A DNA stretch of 64,000 nucleotides from Sulfurivermis fontis (GCF_004001245.1 NZ_AP018724.1:2844501-2908500); one strand, 5' to 3'. Numbered from the stretch's first letter, positions 13,821-24,487 are shown. Numbers and translations: made by a program. Notes: a model not told the origin generated them from the letters alone.

Positions 13821-14204
13821 ATGTCCGCCGAAAACAAGTGCAGCCTCTGCCGCAACTCCAAATGTTGTACTTATATCACCCAGCAGATCGATACGCCGCG
13901 CTCGATGCACGACTTCGACCACCTGCTGTGGCAGATTTCGCATCATAACGTTTGCATCTACAAGGATGAAGACGGCTGGTATCTGCTGGTCAACACCCCC
14001 TGCCGTCACCTGCTGCCGGGTGGAGGCTGCGGCATCTACGAGGAGCGCCCCGACATCTGCCGCCAGCATTCCAACGACTATTGCGAGTACGACGCCCCGG
14101 CGGAAGACAGTTTCAAGAAGTTCTTCGACAGCTACGAAAGCCTGCTGGCCTACTGCCGCAAGCGCTTCAAGAAGTGGGACAAGCGTTTCAAGAAGAGCAA
14201 ATAG
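13821..14204 (+). CDS. YkgJ family cysteine cluster protein
   Basis: 127-residue cytoplasmic protein with the cysteine pattern of the YkgJ family: CSLCRNSKCC at the N-terminus, then NTPCRHLLPGGGCGIYEERPDICR, and DYCEY. These cysteines probably bind zinc or an iron-sulfur cluster. The C-terminus is lysine-rich (FKKWDKRFKKSK). The ATG at 13821 begins the family-like sequence; the frame upstream is open but overlaps the divergent TonB receptor start. Function within the family is not established. Confidence 0.85.
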   Translation: MSAENKCSLCRNSKCCTYITQQIDTPRSMHDFDHLLWQISHHNVCIYKDEDGWYLLVNTPCRHLLPGGGCGIYEERPDICRQHSNDYCEYDAPAEDSFKKFFDSYESLLAYCRKRFKKWDKRFKKSK

Positions 14205-14233
14205 CCCGGGGCAATCCGGAATACGGCATCTGC

Positions 14234-14914
14234 CTATTCCGCCAGCGGCATGATATCGCCGAAATCGGCGATGGCGGGAAATTCGGTCACCTCACGCAAC
14301 GGCTGGCGGCTGTCCGGCTTGCTCACCGCGCGCAGGTGGGCGATACCGTAGCTCTGGGCGGCACGCAGCACCGGCAGGCTGTCATCCACCAGCAGGGTAC
14401 GGCGGGGCGCGAAGGGTTCGCGCTGCTGCATGCGCTCCCAGAACGCCGGATCCTCCTTGGGCAGGCGGAAATCGTGGGAACAGACGATGGCGTCGAAATG
14501 CCCGGCCAGGCGGGTGCGCTCCATCTTCAGCGCCAGGCTTTTCATGTGAGCATTGGTCACCAGCACCACCCGCTTGTCCATCCCCCGCAGCCGTTCCAGA
14601 AACTCCGGCACCTGCGGATGCACCGCAATGAGGTGGTCCACCTCCTCCTTGAGCAGGGCGATATCCAGCCCCAGCTCGCGTGTCCAGTAATCCAGGCAGT
14701 ACCAGTCCATGGTTCCCGCCACCGCGTGAAAACGGGGATAGAGCTGGGCCTTGGCCTGCTCCGGGGCAATACCGTTCTTCTCGGCATAGCGCTGCGGCAC
14801 ATGCTCGGTCCAGAAATAGGTGTCGAAATTGAGATCGAGCAGGGTACCGTCCATGTCGAGCAGGACAGTGTCGATCTCCTCCCAGGGCATGGGTTGGGTA
14901 GCGGAAATGGTCAT
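14234..14914 (-). CDS. yrfG: HAD-family GMP/IMP nucleotidase YrfG
   Basis: Haloacid dehalogenase-type phosphatase that hydrolyses purine nucleotides in the characterised homologue. The 226-residue product has motif I VLLDMDGTLLDL, the family-specific DTYFWTEHVPQRYAEKNGI and DWYCLDYWTRELGLDI segments, motif II LVTNAH and motif IV LLVDDSLPVLRAA. The start is uncertain: ATGs at 14923, 14914 and 14890 are possible, none with a clear ribosome site; 14914 gives the closest length to the family. Divergent from nudE, a common gammaproteobacterial arrangement. Confidence 0.88.
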   Translation of the reverse strand: MTISATQPMPWEEIDTVLLDMDGTLLDLNFDTYFWTEHVPQRYAEKNGIAPEQAKAQLYPRFHAVAGTMDWYCLDYWTRELGLDIALLKEEVDHLIAVHPQVPEFLERLRGMDKRVVLVTNAHMKSLALKMERTRLAGHFDAIVCSHDFRLPKEDPAFWERMQQREPFAPRRTLLVDDSLPVLRAAQSYGIAHLRAVSKPDSRQPLREVTEFPAIADFGDIMPLAE

Positions 14915-15030
14915 GGCCGGCATTGTACTGCGCCCTTGCCGGCGCATGTCACCCCAAAAGGGCAGGTTTCCCCTCCCTGGCGCCTCGGGTATCATCGGCC
15001 GGGCGGGACGGTGGCCGACGACTTGATCTG

Positions 15031-15588
15031 ATGCGCGAAAAACCCAGGATTCTGCATACCAAGACGCTGGTTCAGACGCGCCTGTTCCGTATCGAGCAGG
15101 TCGACCTGCGTTTTTCCAACGGCGTCGAGACCCGCTTCGAGCGGCTCATCGGCGGCCCGCGCGGCGCCGTCCTCATCGTCCCCCTGCTCGACGACGACAC
15201 CGTGCTGCTGATCCGCGAGTACGCCGCCGGGGTGGACCGTTACGAGCTGGGCCTGCCCAAGGGCCGCATCGAGGGCGAGGAGTCCATTGTCGATGCCGCC
15301 AACCGCGAGATCATGGAAGAGATCGGCTACGGCGCCCGCCACCTGCACCACCTCACCTCCCTCTCCCTGGCGCCGGGCTACCTCGGCCACACCACCCATG
15401 TGGTGCTGGCGCGCGGCCTCTATCCGCACAAGGTGCCGGGCGACGAACCGGAAGAGATCGAGGTGGTGCCCTGGCCGCTTGAGCGCCTGACAGAACTATT
15501 ACAACAAGATGATTTCACCGAGGCACGCAGCATCGCTGCGCTGTTCCTCACCCGGGAGCACCTTCAGCATGAGTCAGCACCCTCATAA
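15031..15588 (+). CDS. nudE: ADP compounds hydrolase NudE
   Basis: Nudix hydrolase acting on ADP-ribose, Ap3A and NADH in the characterised homologue. The 185-residue product starts MREKPRILHTKTLVQTRLF and carries the full Nudix box GRIEGEESIVDAANREIMEEIG followed by SLSLAPGYLGHTTHVVLA, the NudE signature. The start at 15031 is by alignment. The 3' end overlaps cysQ by 20 bases, so the two are translated as a unit; both handle small nucleotide metabolites. Confidence 0.93.
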   Translation: MREKPRILHTKTLVQTRLFRIEQVDLRFSNGVETRFERLIGGPRGAVLIVPLLDDDTVLLIREYAAGVDRYELGLPKGRIEGEESIVDAANREIMEEIGYGARHLHHLTSLSLAPGYLGHTTHVVLARGLYPHKVPGDEPEEIEVVPWPLERLTELLQQDDFTEARSIAALFLTREHLQHESAPS

Positions 15589-16378
15589 CGATCCCTGCAA
15601 CCTGCTGACGCCGGCCATCGAGATCGCCATCGAGGCCGGGCGCAAGATCATGGAGATCTACGAGAGCGACTTCGCCGTCGAGCACAAGGACGACAGCACG
15701 CCGCTCACCGCCGCCGACACCGCCGCCCACCACATCATCGACGCCGGCCTGCGCGAGCTGACCCCGGACCTGCCCATCCTCTCCGAGGAATGCGCCGACA
15801 TCCCCTACAGCGAACGTGCCGCCTGGCGGCGCTACTGGCTGGTGGACCCGCTGGACGGCACCCGTGAATTCGTCAAGCGCAACGGCGAGTTCACCGTCAA
15901 CATCGCCCTCGTCGAAGACCATATGCCCTTGCTCGGCATCATCTACGCGCCGGTCTTGGGTGTGTACTACTACGCCTGCCACGGCCAGGGCGCCTGGAAG
16001 CGGGATGCCGTCAACCAGCCGGTGCGCCTGCACTGCCGCCGCTGGACCGGCAACCGCGCCGTCATCGCCGGCAGCCGTTCGCACCGCGGCGCCGCGATGG
16101 AGACCTTTCTCGCCAATCTGGGGGAATATGAACTGATACCGATGGGCAGCGCGCTGAAGTCCTGCCTGGTGGCCGAGGGCAAGGCCGACATCTACCCGCG
16201 CCTCGGCCCCACCTCGGAATGGGACACCGCCGCGGCGCAGTGCATCGTGGAAGAGGCCGGCGGCCGCATCACCGACACCGCCATGCGGCCGCTGCGCTAC
16301 AACACCAAGGACTCGCTGCTCAATCCCTACTTCTTCGCCTACGGCGACGCCACGGTGGACTGGTCGCAGTATCTGTAG
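15569..16378 (+). CDS. cysQ: 3'(2'),5'-bisphosphate nucleotidase CysQ
   Basis: Magnesium-dependent phosphatase that removes 3'-phosphoadenosine 5'-phosphate produced in sulfate assimilation. The 269-residue product has the inositol monophosphatase-family motifs: DDSTPLTAADTAAH, ILSEE, WLVDPLDGTREFVKRNGEFTVN (metal site) and the late TSEWDTAAAQCIVEEAGG. It starts inside nudE (ATGAGTCAGCAC). Its TAG stop is the first three bases of a palindromic dispersed repeat, so the repeat insertion may have supplied the stop. Confidence 0.94.
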   Translation: MSQHPHNDPCNLLTPAIEIAIEAGRKIMEIYESDFAVEHKDDSTPLTAADTAAHHIIDAGLRELTPDLPILSEECADIPYSERAAWRRYWLVDPLDGTREFVKRNGEFTVNIALVEDHMPLLGIIYAPVLGVYYYACHGQGAWKRDAVNQPVRLHCRRWTGNRAVIAGSRSHRGAAMETFLANLGEYELIPMGSALKSCLVAEGKADIYPRLGPTSEWDTAAAQCIVEEAGGRITDTAMRPLRYNTKDSLLNPYFFAYGDATVDWSQYL

Positions 16379-16448
16379 GATGGGTGAAGCGCAGCGCAAC
16401 CCATCATGAACTTTGGCCGATGGGTTTCACTTCGTTCCACCCATCCTA
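16376..16448. repeat. Palindromic dispersed repeat at the cysQ stop codon
   Basis: A 73-base near-palindrome: TAGGATGGGTGAAGCGCAGC ... AACCCATC at the left and GATGGGTTTCAC ... CCACCCATCCTA at the right. The outer ends are TAG in both directions. A related, longer element lies at 26,053-26,248 between menE and menC. The sequence resembles repeats widespread in proteobacterial intergenic regions. Confidence 0.75.
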
Positions 16449-16534
16449 CCAAACCTGAAAATACCATCAGTCATAAGGCGGGCCGTGCCCGCCGCAACAC
16501 GGCGCCCATGGCGCGCCCTATGCCGGGCTAGTCC

Positions 16535-16767
16535 CTAGCCCCTGTCATACACCGCCATGATGGCCTTCAGCTCGGTCAGCACGCGCCGGCGCTGCTCCGC
16601 ATCCAGTCCGTCCATCTGGGCTACCGGCTGGCCGGCCTCCAGCGCGGCGATGGTGTTGCGCACGCTGTCGCAACCCAGCTGACACAGGGCCTCGATACAT
16701 TGGCTGGTGCCGTCGTTGTCACTCATGCAACCGGGATTCCTGGGGGTGGTGGTCATAGAAATATACA

Positions 16768-16771
<4 letters not shown>
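16535..16771 (-). CDS. Small hypothetical protein downstream of uup
   Basis: 78-residue protein, or 63 residues if translation starts at the internal MSDNDGTSQC. It contains two cysteines in CIEALCQLGC, then NTIAALEAGQPVAQMDGLDAEQRRRVLTEL and ends AIMAVYDRG. The first ATG overlaps the uup stop by ATGA, so coupled translation after uup is likely. I do not recognise a family. The regular helix-like C-terminus and coupling support a real gene. Confidence 0.6.
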
Positions 16772-18663
<1,892 letters not shown>

Positions 18664-18742
18664 GACCCACATCCAAACCAGAACAAAAGGAAACTATATT
18701 CTCTCACGTCAGCCCCCGACTTACCCCATGCGGAGAGAGCCG

Positions 18743-19168
18743 ATGCGTTACCTCTGGGCCGTCTGCCTCCTGTTCCTGCTGCCCGCGGCCAACGCCGCCG
18801 GCAGCGCCGAACTGATGGAATACCGCAGCCGCGTCATGGAAGGGGCCCAGCGCCACCTGCGCGCCGCCGCCTCCATCGTCAACGACGGCGTCGAACTGCC
18901 CGCCCACCTCGCCGAACACGCCCGTGCCCTGCAGGTCTTCAGCCGCATGATCCCCGAGATGTTCCCCCCCGGCAGCCACGGTGCCGGCAGCGACGCCAAA
19001 GCGGAGATCTGGCAGCGCTGGGAGGAATTCAGCGGACTGGCGCAACGGCTGGGGAAGAACGCGGCAGTGCTGGAAGAAACAGCGGCGGATGCAAAACGGC
19101 GCAAACAGGCCTACACCGACGTGCTGGAAACCTGCCGCACCTGTCATCGGGAGTTTCGCAAACAATGA
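18743..19168 (+). CDS. Periplasmic cytochrome c, class II (c'/c556 type)
   Basis: 141-residue exported haem protein. A signal peptide (MRYLWAVCLLFLLPAANAAG) is followed by a four-helix-bundle-type sequence and one haem-binding motif near the C-terminus, CRTCHREF, as in class II cytochromes. A GGAGAG site lies 7 bases before this ATG, so it is preferred over an ATG five codons earlier. Such proteins carry electrons or bind small gases in the periplasm. It is transcribed away from uup and has no obvious redox partner beside it. Confidence 0.88.
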   Translation: MRYLWAVCLLFLLPAANAAGSAELMEYRSRVMEGAQRHLRAAASIVNDGVELPAHLAEHARALQVFSRMIPEMFPPGSHGAGSDAKAEIWQRWEEFSGLAQRLGKNAAVLEETAADAKRRKQAYTDVLETCRTCHREFRKQ

Positions 19169-19468
19169 GGCGGTTTTCGGCCAGATGCGGACGCTTGAGT
19201 GAAACAATTGCCGGTCGACACCGAAATGCCGCGCGGCATATTGCGGATCAGGAGATGCAACTTGTTGAATTCTGGCAATCAAACGCTATCCCGCGGCCGC
19301 CACTGTGCGGCGCATATTCCTTTTTCGCTGCTATGCGGCCATTCAGCGGCATAGCGGCGGTAGAAAGCCGCACAGGAAATATTGGCAATCCATTGATACT
19401 GAAAGTAATATCGAAATTCAGCGCGGGCATCCCGTCCGCATATGCGGCGGATAGTTCGCCGAATAGTA
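19169..19468. other. Intergenic region ahead of the cassette, no gene seen
   Basis: Three hundred bases with short, repetitive GCGGCAT / ATGCCGC motifs in both orientations and several small hairpins. No convincing reading frame. It ends at a GTTAGAC site (19,469-19,475) that looks like an integron recombination site. No integrase gene lies nearby. Confidence 0.5.
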
Positions 19469-19475
19469 GTTAGAC
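19469..19475 (+). other. Integron core-site-like sequence GTTAGAC
   Basis: GTTAGAC fits the GTTRRRY core exactly and stands 3 bases before the start codon of the next open frame, where a cassette boundary would be. No matching upstream box was found within 250 bases, so it may be a secondary insertion site instead of a full attC or attI. Confidence 0.4.
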
Positions 19476-19478
19476 ACC

Positions 19479-19898
19479 ATGGGTCGTCGTCTCATACTCA
19501 CGCTATTTACTGCTTTCGTAGCCGGGGTGAGTTTTGCTCAACCCAAATCATTTGTCATCTGGCTCGTAACACCTGCTGAATCAAGCAGCGCAAGCGTCGA
19601 GGTCTGGCCCGCGCCAGGAGATCGGCAGTCGTTTGTTTGGCGGCTTGTCTCTGCGGGCGGCACCATACTGGCTGAAATGAAACAACCCGTGGTACCGCCC
19701 GGCTATTCCGTCAACTACGGAGACTGCAAAGTCAATGGCGTGCTCAGGCATGATGTCATTGCATTTGTCCGCCACGCCGAAAGCCGTGAATGGTCGAGCG
19801 ACATTCATAGTTTCTGGTTTGTCGACGCAAAGGCCAAGGCCTTTACCAAGTCACGGCCCAAACAAGTTACATGTCGTAATGAAGGCTATGGCGTCTAA
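19479..19898 (+). CDS. Hypothetical secreted protein on an integron-like cassette
   Basis: 139-residue protein with a clear signal peptide (MGRRLILTLFTAFVAGVSFAQ) and a small mature domain containing two cysteines (YGDCKVNG and QVTCRNEG). No family recognised. The gene is unusually AT-rich compared with its neighbours (many ATT, TTT, TCA codons) and its TAA stop falls inside the GTCTAAC box of an attC-like site, the layout of an integron gene cassette: one frame, no promoter, attC at the 3' end. Confidence 0.6.
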   Translation: MGRRLILTLFTAFVAGVSFAQPKSFVIWLVTPAESSSASVEVWPAPGDRQSFVWRLVSAGGTILAEMKQPVVPPGYSVNYGDCKVNGVLRHDVIAFVRHAESREWSSDIHSFWFVDAKAKAFTKSRPKQVTCRNEGYGV

Positions 19899-19964
19899 CA
19901 TCGCGGTCGAGAGGGACCTTCGGCAAGCTACACTTGCCTCGGCCCCTCACCTTAAACGTTCGGC
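19893..19964 (+). other. Putative integron attC recombination site
   Basis: The site begins GTCTAAC, a perfect RYYYAAC box, and ends AAACGTTCGGC, where GTTCGGC differs from GTTRRRY at one position. Between them the two halves form an imperfect palindrome around TACACT (GACCTTCGGCAAG and CTTGCCTCGGCCCC). Length about 72 bases is typical. Position directly over the stop codon of the preceding frame is as expected for a cassette. Confidence 0.6.
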
Positions 19965-20120
19965 ATTACACCATGATGTTCTAGGGATGCCCTGAACAAG
20001 TAATCCAATATGAGCAAGTCGTCGATATCAGCGAGTCATCACACGCCGAATCGCACCGGCAGCGCCGGTATTTGCTCATCCCGGCGGCCCGTGAGCCGCA
20101 TTTGGCGTAGTGCATCGGCA

Positions 20121-20270
20121 CTACGCCTCCAACGTGTGCAAGAGTTGCCTGCGCACCAGGTAGATGTTGGCCAGGGCGCAGGTGACAAACAGGCGGTTGG
20201 CATTCTTCTCCAATCCCCGGTAGCGGGTCTTGGCGAAACCGAATATCCGTTTGATGACACCGATGCTGCG
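20121..20270 (-). pseudogene. C-terminal fragment of an IS5-family transposase
   Basis: The minus strand reads RSIGVIKRIFGFAKTRYRG then LEKNANRLFVTCALANIYLV and RRQLLHTLEA before a stop, the typical C-terminus of IS5-type DDE transposases (FGFAKxRYRGL ... LFxxCALANLxLxRR). Only 49 residues remain; the upstream part is replaced by REP-like repeats at 20,278. A perfect 10-bp hairpin (GGCGTAGTGC, loop ATCG) overlaps the stop, and GGGATGCCCTGAAC at about 19,982 may be the element end. Confidence 0.75.
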
Positions 20271-20277
20271 AGCTCGG

Positions 20278-20333
20278 GGAGCTCGGGGTCAGAGTAAAAA
20301 CTCTCGGAGCTCGGGGTCAGAGTAAAAACTCTC
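20278..20333. repeat. Two tandem 28-base REP-like repeats
   Basis: Two identical head-to-tail copies, 20,278-20,305 and 20,306-20,333, each running GGAGCTCGGGGTCAGAG then TAAAAACTCTC. A partial third copy (GAGCTCGGG) precedes them. The phrase CGGGGTCAGAGTAAAA is common near REP-associated transposases in proteobacteria, but no such transposase is in the window. Confidence 0.75.
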
Positions 20334-20413
20334 ACCCATCCCCCTTGCTGCACTCCTGGCCCGGGTTCCCCAGCAATCCGCCATAGTCACGGAGCAAGGC
20401 TGAGGGCACCAAA

Positions 20414-21949
20414 CTACTCTGGACGTGACAAAGCCAGCGTATCCTGCCCTCCCAACAGCTGCGCATGAAGCGCGGCCGGCTGTTCCGTCACCGGATTGCC
20501 GTCGTGGTAGAGCAGCACCAGCTCCAGCGGCCCGCCGGGCAGCGCCTTCACGGCCACCTGATCGGGGCTGATGGTGGCGCGGCCGAGGGTTTTGGTGGTC
20601 GGCCAGCCGATGTCGGTGTAGGTGGCGTAGACCAGTTCCGAGCAGACGATGCGGTCGGTGGTTTCCACGTCGAAGTTGAAATCGTAGCCCTTGCCGATCT
20701 GGCGCAGGGCGTTGAGGATGCGCCCGATGCGCTGCTGTCGATCGTTGTCCCGCGCGCGCAGGACGGCGAGGTCGTCGATGTTGAGAAAGCCCGCCAGCGG
20801 ATTCAGCTCGACACCGGAGCGCAGGGCCTCGACCACGCCGGCGCCGGCGCGGATGGCCTCCTGGTGCGGCGCCACCAGCGGGTGGTCCCACAGGCCCAGG
20901 TCGCGCAGTTCCGCCTCGGTGCCGATCCAGATGGCGGCATGGCCCCAGTGGCCCGGGATCAGGGCGTCGGTCAGGCGGAACGGCGTCTTCTCCAGCAGGA
21001 TGTCGCCCGCCTGCAGCCGGGCGGCCACCACCGCCGCGACATCCGTGCGCTGGTACAGCTTGCCGTGGCGCGTCTCCACCAGGCCGACGGTGTTGCCGAA
21101 CAGCATGCTGAACACGCTCACGCCGCCGGCCGCTACGTCGGCCAGCTGATCCCCCGTCACCCGGCCCATGAAATTCAGCTTGCGCCCGACCACGTAGGCC
21201 GGCGAAAAGGCCTTGGTCATGTCATAGGAGGCGCTCTGCTCGATCAGGCTCTGCAGATAGCGCAGGCGTGGCGCGACATTGATTGCGGAGGCATGACGCC
21301 GCGCCCCCTCTTCATAAAAGCGGATGGCGCGCCGCACACGGGCGCGGTTGCCGATGGAGTTGTAGGAGCGGCCGATGGCGGCCAGGATCTCGCTGCCGAT
21401 GCCGTAGCCGGAATCGCTGGCGTTGAGCATGCGCCGCAGGCGCACGTCCTCCTCGAACAGGGTGATGGCGAGCAGATAGTTGTCGTACAGCACCAGGGCG
21501 GCAGACAGGGACAGCATCACCCCTTCCAGGCGCTGCTGCGGGGTAAGGAGGCGGTTCAGCTCGGCATCGGCATCGAGCCAGCACTCATGCTGCTCGGCCA
21601 TTTGCAGCAGCCGCTCGCGCAGATGCAGATGCAGCACCATGCCTTCGTTGAGCAGCTGCAGATCGGCACCGGTCAGCGGGCCGTTCACGCGCTTCAGGCG
21701 GCGCCCCTCGGCGATGGTATTGGCCCGATACACCAGGGCCTGCTCCACCAGTTGCTGGTAGTCCTCCAGCTCCCGCGCCAGCACCTGTTCCGCCTGCGCT
21801 ACCGCGCTGTGTTCCTGTTGCAGGTGCGTCGCGCACAGCGATGGCGCCGGCGGTGCCTCCCATCCCTCCAGGATCGGATCGATGCTGGCGTGCACCGGCC
21901 AGGCCAGCAGCAGCCACAATCCGCACAGACTCTTCCGCATGATGCTCAT
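20414..21949 (-). CDS. Secreted YiiX-like permuted papain-fold peptidase
   Basis: 511-residue protein with a signal peptide (MSIMRKSLCGLWLLLAWPVHA), a ~280-residue helical N-terminal part, and a C-terminal domain with the circularly permuted NlpC/P60-like order: His334/His337 in PGHWGHAAIWIG first, and the nucleophile Cys436 in RIVCSELVYATYTDIGW last. This is the YiiX / peptidase C92 pattern, often acting on amides or lipids in the envelope. The helical N-domain is not one I recognise. Start at 21949 or three codons later; two GGAGG-like sites overlap here. Monocistronic, near the REP-like scar. Confidence 0.75.
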   Translation of the reverse strand: MSIMRKSLCGLWLLLAWPVHASIDPILEGWEAPPAPSLCATHLQQEHSAVAQAEQVLARELEDYQQLVEQALVYRANTIAEGRRLKRVNGPLTGADLQLLNEGMVLHLHLRERLLQMAEQHECWLDADAELNRLLTPQQRLEGVMLSLSAALVLYDNYLLAITLFEEDVRLRRMLNASDSGYGIGSEILAAIGRSYNSIGNRARVRRAIRFYEEGARRHASAINVAPRLRYLQSLIEQSASYDMTKAFSPAYVVGRKLNFMGRVTGDQLADVAAGGVSVFSMLFGNTVGLVETRHGKLYQRTDVAAVVAARLQAGDILLEKTPFRLTDALIPGHWGHAAIWIGTEAELRDLGLWDHPLVAPHQEAIRAGAGVVEALRSGVELNPLAGFLNIDDLAVLRARDNDRQQRIGRILNALRQIGKGYDFNFDVETTDRIVCSELVYATYTDIGWPTTKTLGRATISPDQVAVKALPGGPLELVLLYHDGNPVTEQPAALHAQLLGGQDTLALSRPE

Positions 21950-22040
21950 GCCTCCCTGCCCTCCGCCGTGACACTATGCCTGCCGCCCAGTGTGCCAAAC
22001 ACGGCACGGCCGCCACAAGGACGGCCGCAGCAGGCGCCGC

Positions 22041-22694
22041 TCAGGACGGCTCCTTCATCGCCACCGCGCCGCTCTCGCGCAGATAGGCCTCCTCCACCGG
22101 GGTGAGGTCCACCTCGTCGTAGCCCGTGAGCATCGGCTTGACGTGTTCGGCGAAGGAATGGCCGGTGGTGAGCAGGTAGATGTGGGCGATGACGAAGGCG
22201 AGGATGGCGTAGGCGCTCAGCACGTGCACCGCGGCGACCCAGCCCAGCGCACCGCCCGCCGTGCCCCAGAAGTCGTAGGCGAGATAGAGCAGGCCCGACA
22301 GCCACACCGCCGGGAACAGCACCAGCTTGAGGCTGAGATAGGCCAGTGCCTGCAACGGATTGTGCTTGCGCCAGTAGGCCTTGCGGTAGGGATGGTGCTC
22401 GCCCTTGAAGATGCCCCAGGCATAGAAGCGTGCCACGGCCCACAGCCCCTGGGTCGTCGGCAGGTAGTGGCGCCAGGTGCCGGTGGTGAAGTGCCAGAAG
22501 ATCGCCAGCAGCCACAGCGCGATGAGCGCGAGGGCGCACCAGGTGTGCACCGTCACCGCCGTGTCGAAACCGATCATGCCGTGCACGCCGCGCACCGCGA
22601 GGCCGGTGAACAGCAGGGTGAAGATCAGCGCCATCTGCGTCCAGTGCCAGAAGCGCTCGAAGCGGCTGTAGACCATGATGATGCGCGTGCTCAT
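22041..22694 (-). CDS. Membrane cytochrome b (Ni-hydrogenase/thiosulfate reductase type)
   Basis: 217-residue integral membrane protein with about four to five helices and histidines placed to hold two b-type haems (RFERFWHWTQM, TVHTWCALAL, AAVHVLSAYAIL, AHIYLLTTGHSF). This is the cytochrome b561-like subunit of periplasmic reductases. It overlaps the octaheme cytochrome gene by ATGA, so the pair probably forms one quinol-linked complex: this subunit oxidises quinol and passes electrons to the periplasmic haem protein. Confidence 0.85.
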   Translation of the reverse strand: MSTRIIMVYSRFERFWHWTQMALIFTLLFTGLAVRGVHGMIGFDTAVTVHTWCALALIALWLLAIFWHFTTGTWRHYLPTTQGLWAVARFYAWGIFKGEHHPYRKAYWRKHNPLQALAYLSLKLVLFPAVWLSGLLYLAYDFWGTAGGALGWVAAVHVLSAYAILAFVIAHIYLLTTGHSFAEHVKPMLTGYDEVDLTPVEEAYLRESGAVAMKEPS

Positions 22695-24370
22695 GCGGCA
22701 GCCCTCCCCTTCGCAGACCAGACCCGCAACAGTGCGTGGCCGCCGACGCCGAGCAGCGCGCCGCCTACCAGCAACAGGCCGATCCAGTCGAGCCAGCGGC
22801 CGTCGCGGCCCGGCAGATAGAAATCCTTCAGTTCACTGAGGCGACCGTCGCGGCTGTGGCATTCGTTGCAGGCCAGCGCGTTTTCCTTCGGCGCCACCAT
22901 GTGGGTGATGGGCCAGTAGGACAGCGTCTCCACAAAACCGTATTCGCCGCTGTAGGGCAGGCCGCCGCGCTCCATGCCGGCGCGGATAGCGCGGCCGAAG
23001 TCGTAGTTGCCCCAGAAGGCGTCCGCATCGTCGCCCCACAGGTGCATGTACACCAGGGTGTTGTTGCCCTTGTCGTAGGGCTGCACCGTTTGCATACGCT
23101 TGAACGGCCAGATGCGTGCATCCGGATTGGCCGCCGCGCCGCTGAAACCGTTAATCGCCACCGGACCCTGCGCCGGATCGAAGCGGGTGTCGATGGTCGT
23201 GTACTGCATCTGGCCGTCGAACCAGGCGTAGTACGGGGTGAGATTCTCGCCGTAGACGAAGCTGCCTTTGATGGACTTGTAGGTGTCGCGCGCCGTGCCG
23301 TTGCCCTGGGTGTAGTCGTGCTCCTTGTAGCCCACGCCCTCTTTGGTGCGCCCGGCGGTGCGCCAGTCCCACTGCGTCATGGTGGCGACGCCGCCGCGCG
23401 CCATGGCCGGGATGTGGCAGGTCTGGCAGGCGACGCGATCGACGTGATCGTTGAGCTTCACGCGCGCCACGGAATCGTTGGGGTGGGGTTGCAGGCCATG
23501 ACAGGATTCACAGGTGGCGACGTCGCGGCGCATCCCCGGCTTGCCGGTACCTTCAATGTCCTTGGCGGTGATGTTGTAGCGGCTGCCGGCCCAGCGGTGA
23601 CGATCGGACACATGACACTGCGAGCAGGCGAAGTTGAGGCCCTTGGCATCCATGTGTACGTCCAGGGCGCGGTCGGGCCGCTTCAGCGAGGAATCGAGAT
23701 CGCCGTGCTTCACGCCATCGCCGCCGCCACCGTAGAAGTGGCAGGCGCCGCAGTTCTCGCGCCCCGGCGCACCGACGCTCTGCGCCACCTTGGCGAAATC
23801 GATGGGCGCCTTGCCCTCGAACATCACGCTGCACGCCTCGTTGCCCTCGGTGGGCGGCACCTTGTAATAGCCGCCGCTGCGGTCGTGGCACACCAGGCAA
23901 TCGACATGCTCGGCGCTGCCGGCATCCACCCGCTCCTGCCATTTCAGTCCCGCGGCCCCGAAGTCCTTTTTCTCATCCCAGCCGTAGCTGGCATGACACT
24001 GCGCGCACATCCCCTCGTTGCCGCGCGCATTGGTGCAGAAGTTATTCACCAGATGGCGCTTGCCGAGTTTGGCGCCGCTGCGCGGATCGATGTACTCCCA
24101 GGTCCAGTGGAGGGACGCCTGCACCTGCTTGCCTGCCTCGGTGTGGCAGGCCAGGCAGGCGCGCGTCACCGCCGGGCCGTCGGCGAACGGCCCTTGCAGT
24201 TCCTTGAACTTGGTGTGGTCGGCGGTGGAAGAGGAATCGCGCTGGCTCGGCGTGGTGTCATCCACGATGCGAAAACGCATGTCTGCAGCCGGTGGCGGCG
24301 TCTCCTGCGCCGGTACCGCAGCTGCCAGCCACAGGCCGGCCCATAACATCACTGCCAGTTTTCTAATCAT
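22691..24370 (-). CDS. Octaheme c-type cytochrome, tetrathionate reductase (OTR) family
   Basis: 559-residue periplasmic multihaem protein. After a signal peptide (MIRKLAVMLWAGLWLAAAVPAQ) there are exactly eight CxxCH sites: CLACH, CAQCH, CLVCH, CGACH, CSQCH, CESCH, CQTCH and CNECH. This count and the sequence around them match the Shewanella-type OTR family, which reduces tetrathionate, nitrite and hydroxylamine in vitro. A C-terminal transmembrane helix (WLDWIGLLLVGGALLG) anchors it next to the cytochrome b. The start at 24370 has GGAAG just upstream. The physiological substrate is not established. Confidence 0.9.
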   Translation of the reverse strand: MIRKLAVMLWAGLWLAAAVPAQETPPPAADMRFRIVDDTTPSQRDSSSTADHTKFKELQGPFADGPAVTRACLACHTEAGKQVQASLHWTWEYIDPRSGAKLGKRHLVNNFCTNARGNEGMCAQCHASYGWDEKKDFGAAGLKWQERVDAGSAEHVDCLVCHDRSGGYYKVPPTEGNEACSVMFEGKAPIDFAKVAQSVGAPGRENCGACHFYGGGGDGVKHGDLDSSLKRPDRALDVHMDAKGLNFACSQCHVSDRHRWAGSRYNITAKDIEGTGKPGMRRDVATCESCHGLQPHPNDSVARVKLNDHVDRVACQTCHIPAMARGGVATMTQWDWRTAGRTKEGVGYKEHDYTQGNGTARDTYKSIKGSFVYGENLTPYYAWFDGQMQYTTIDTRFDPAQGPVAINGFSGAAANPDARIWPFKRMQTVQPYDKGNNTLVYMHLWGDDADAFWGNYDFGRAIRAGMERGGLPYSGEYGFVETLSYWPITHMVAPKENALACNECHSRDGRLSELKDFYLPGRDGRWLDWIGLLLVGGALLGVGGHALLRVWSAKGRAAA

Positions 24371-24487
24371 CACTTCCACCCGGGTGCATGCACATGGCGC
24401 AAGTTTGGTACAGAAGCCCGTGACATGCATTGATAACTGTCAGTCCAGAGAACAAACCGGCAAAAATCCATGCTCAAGAAGCCAACG

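Noticed and set aside
19200-19468. An attI or full upstream attC before the cassette
   Set aside because: No RYYYAAC box paired with the GTTAGAC site could be found and no integrase gene is present; only the core site is listed.
20278-20333. Tandem repeats as a CRISPR array
   Set aside because: Only two directly adjoining 28-base copies with no spacers and no cas genes.
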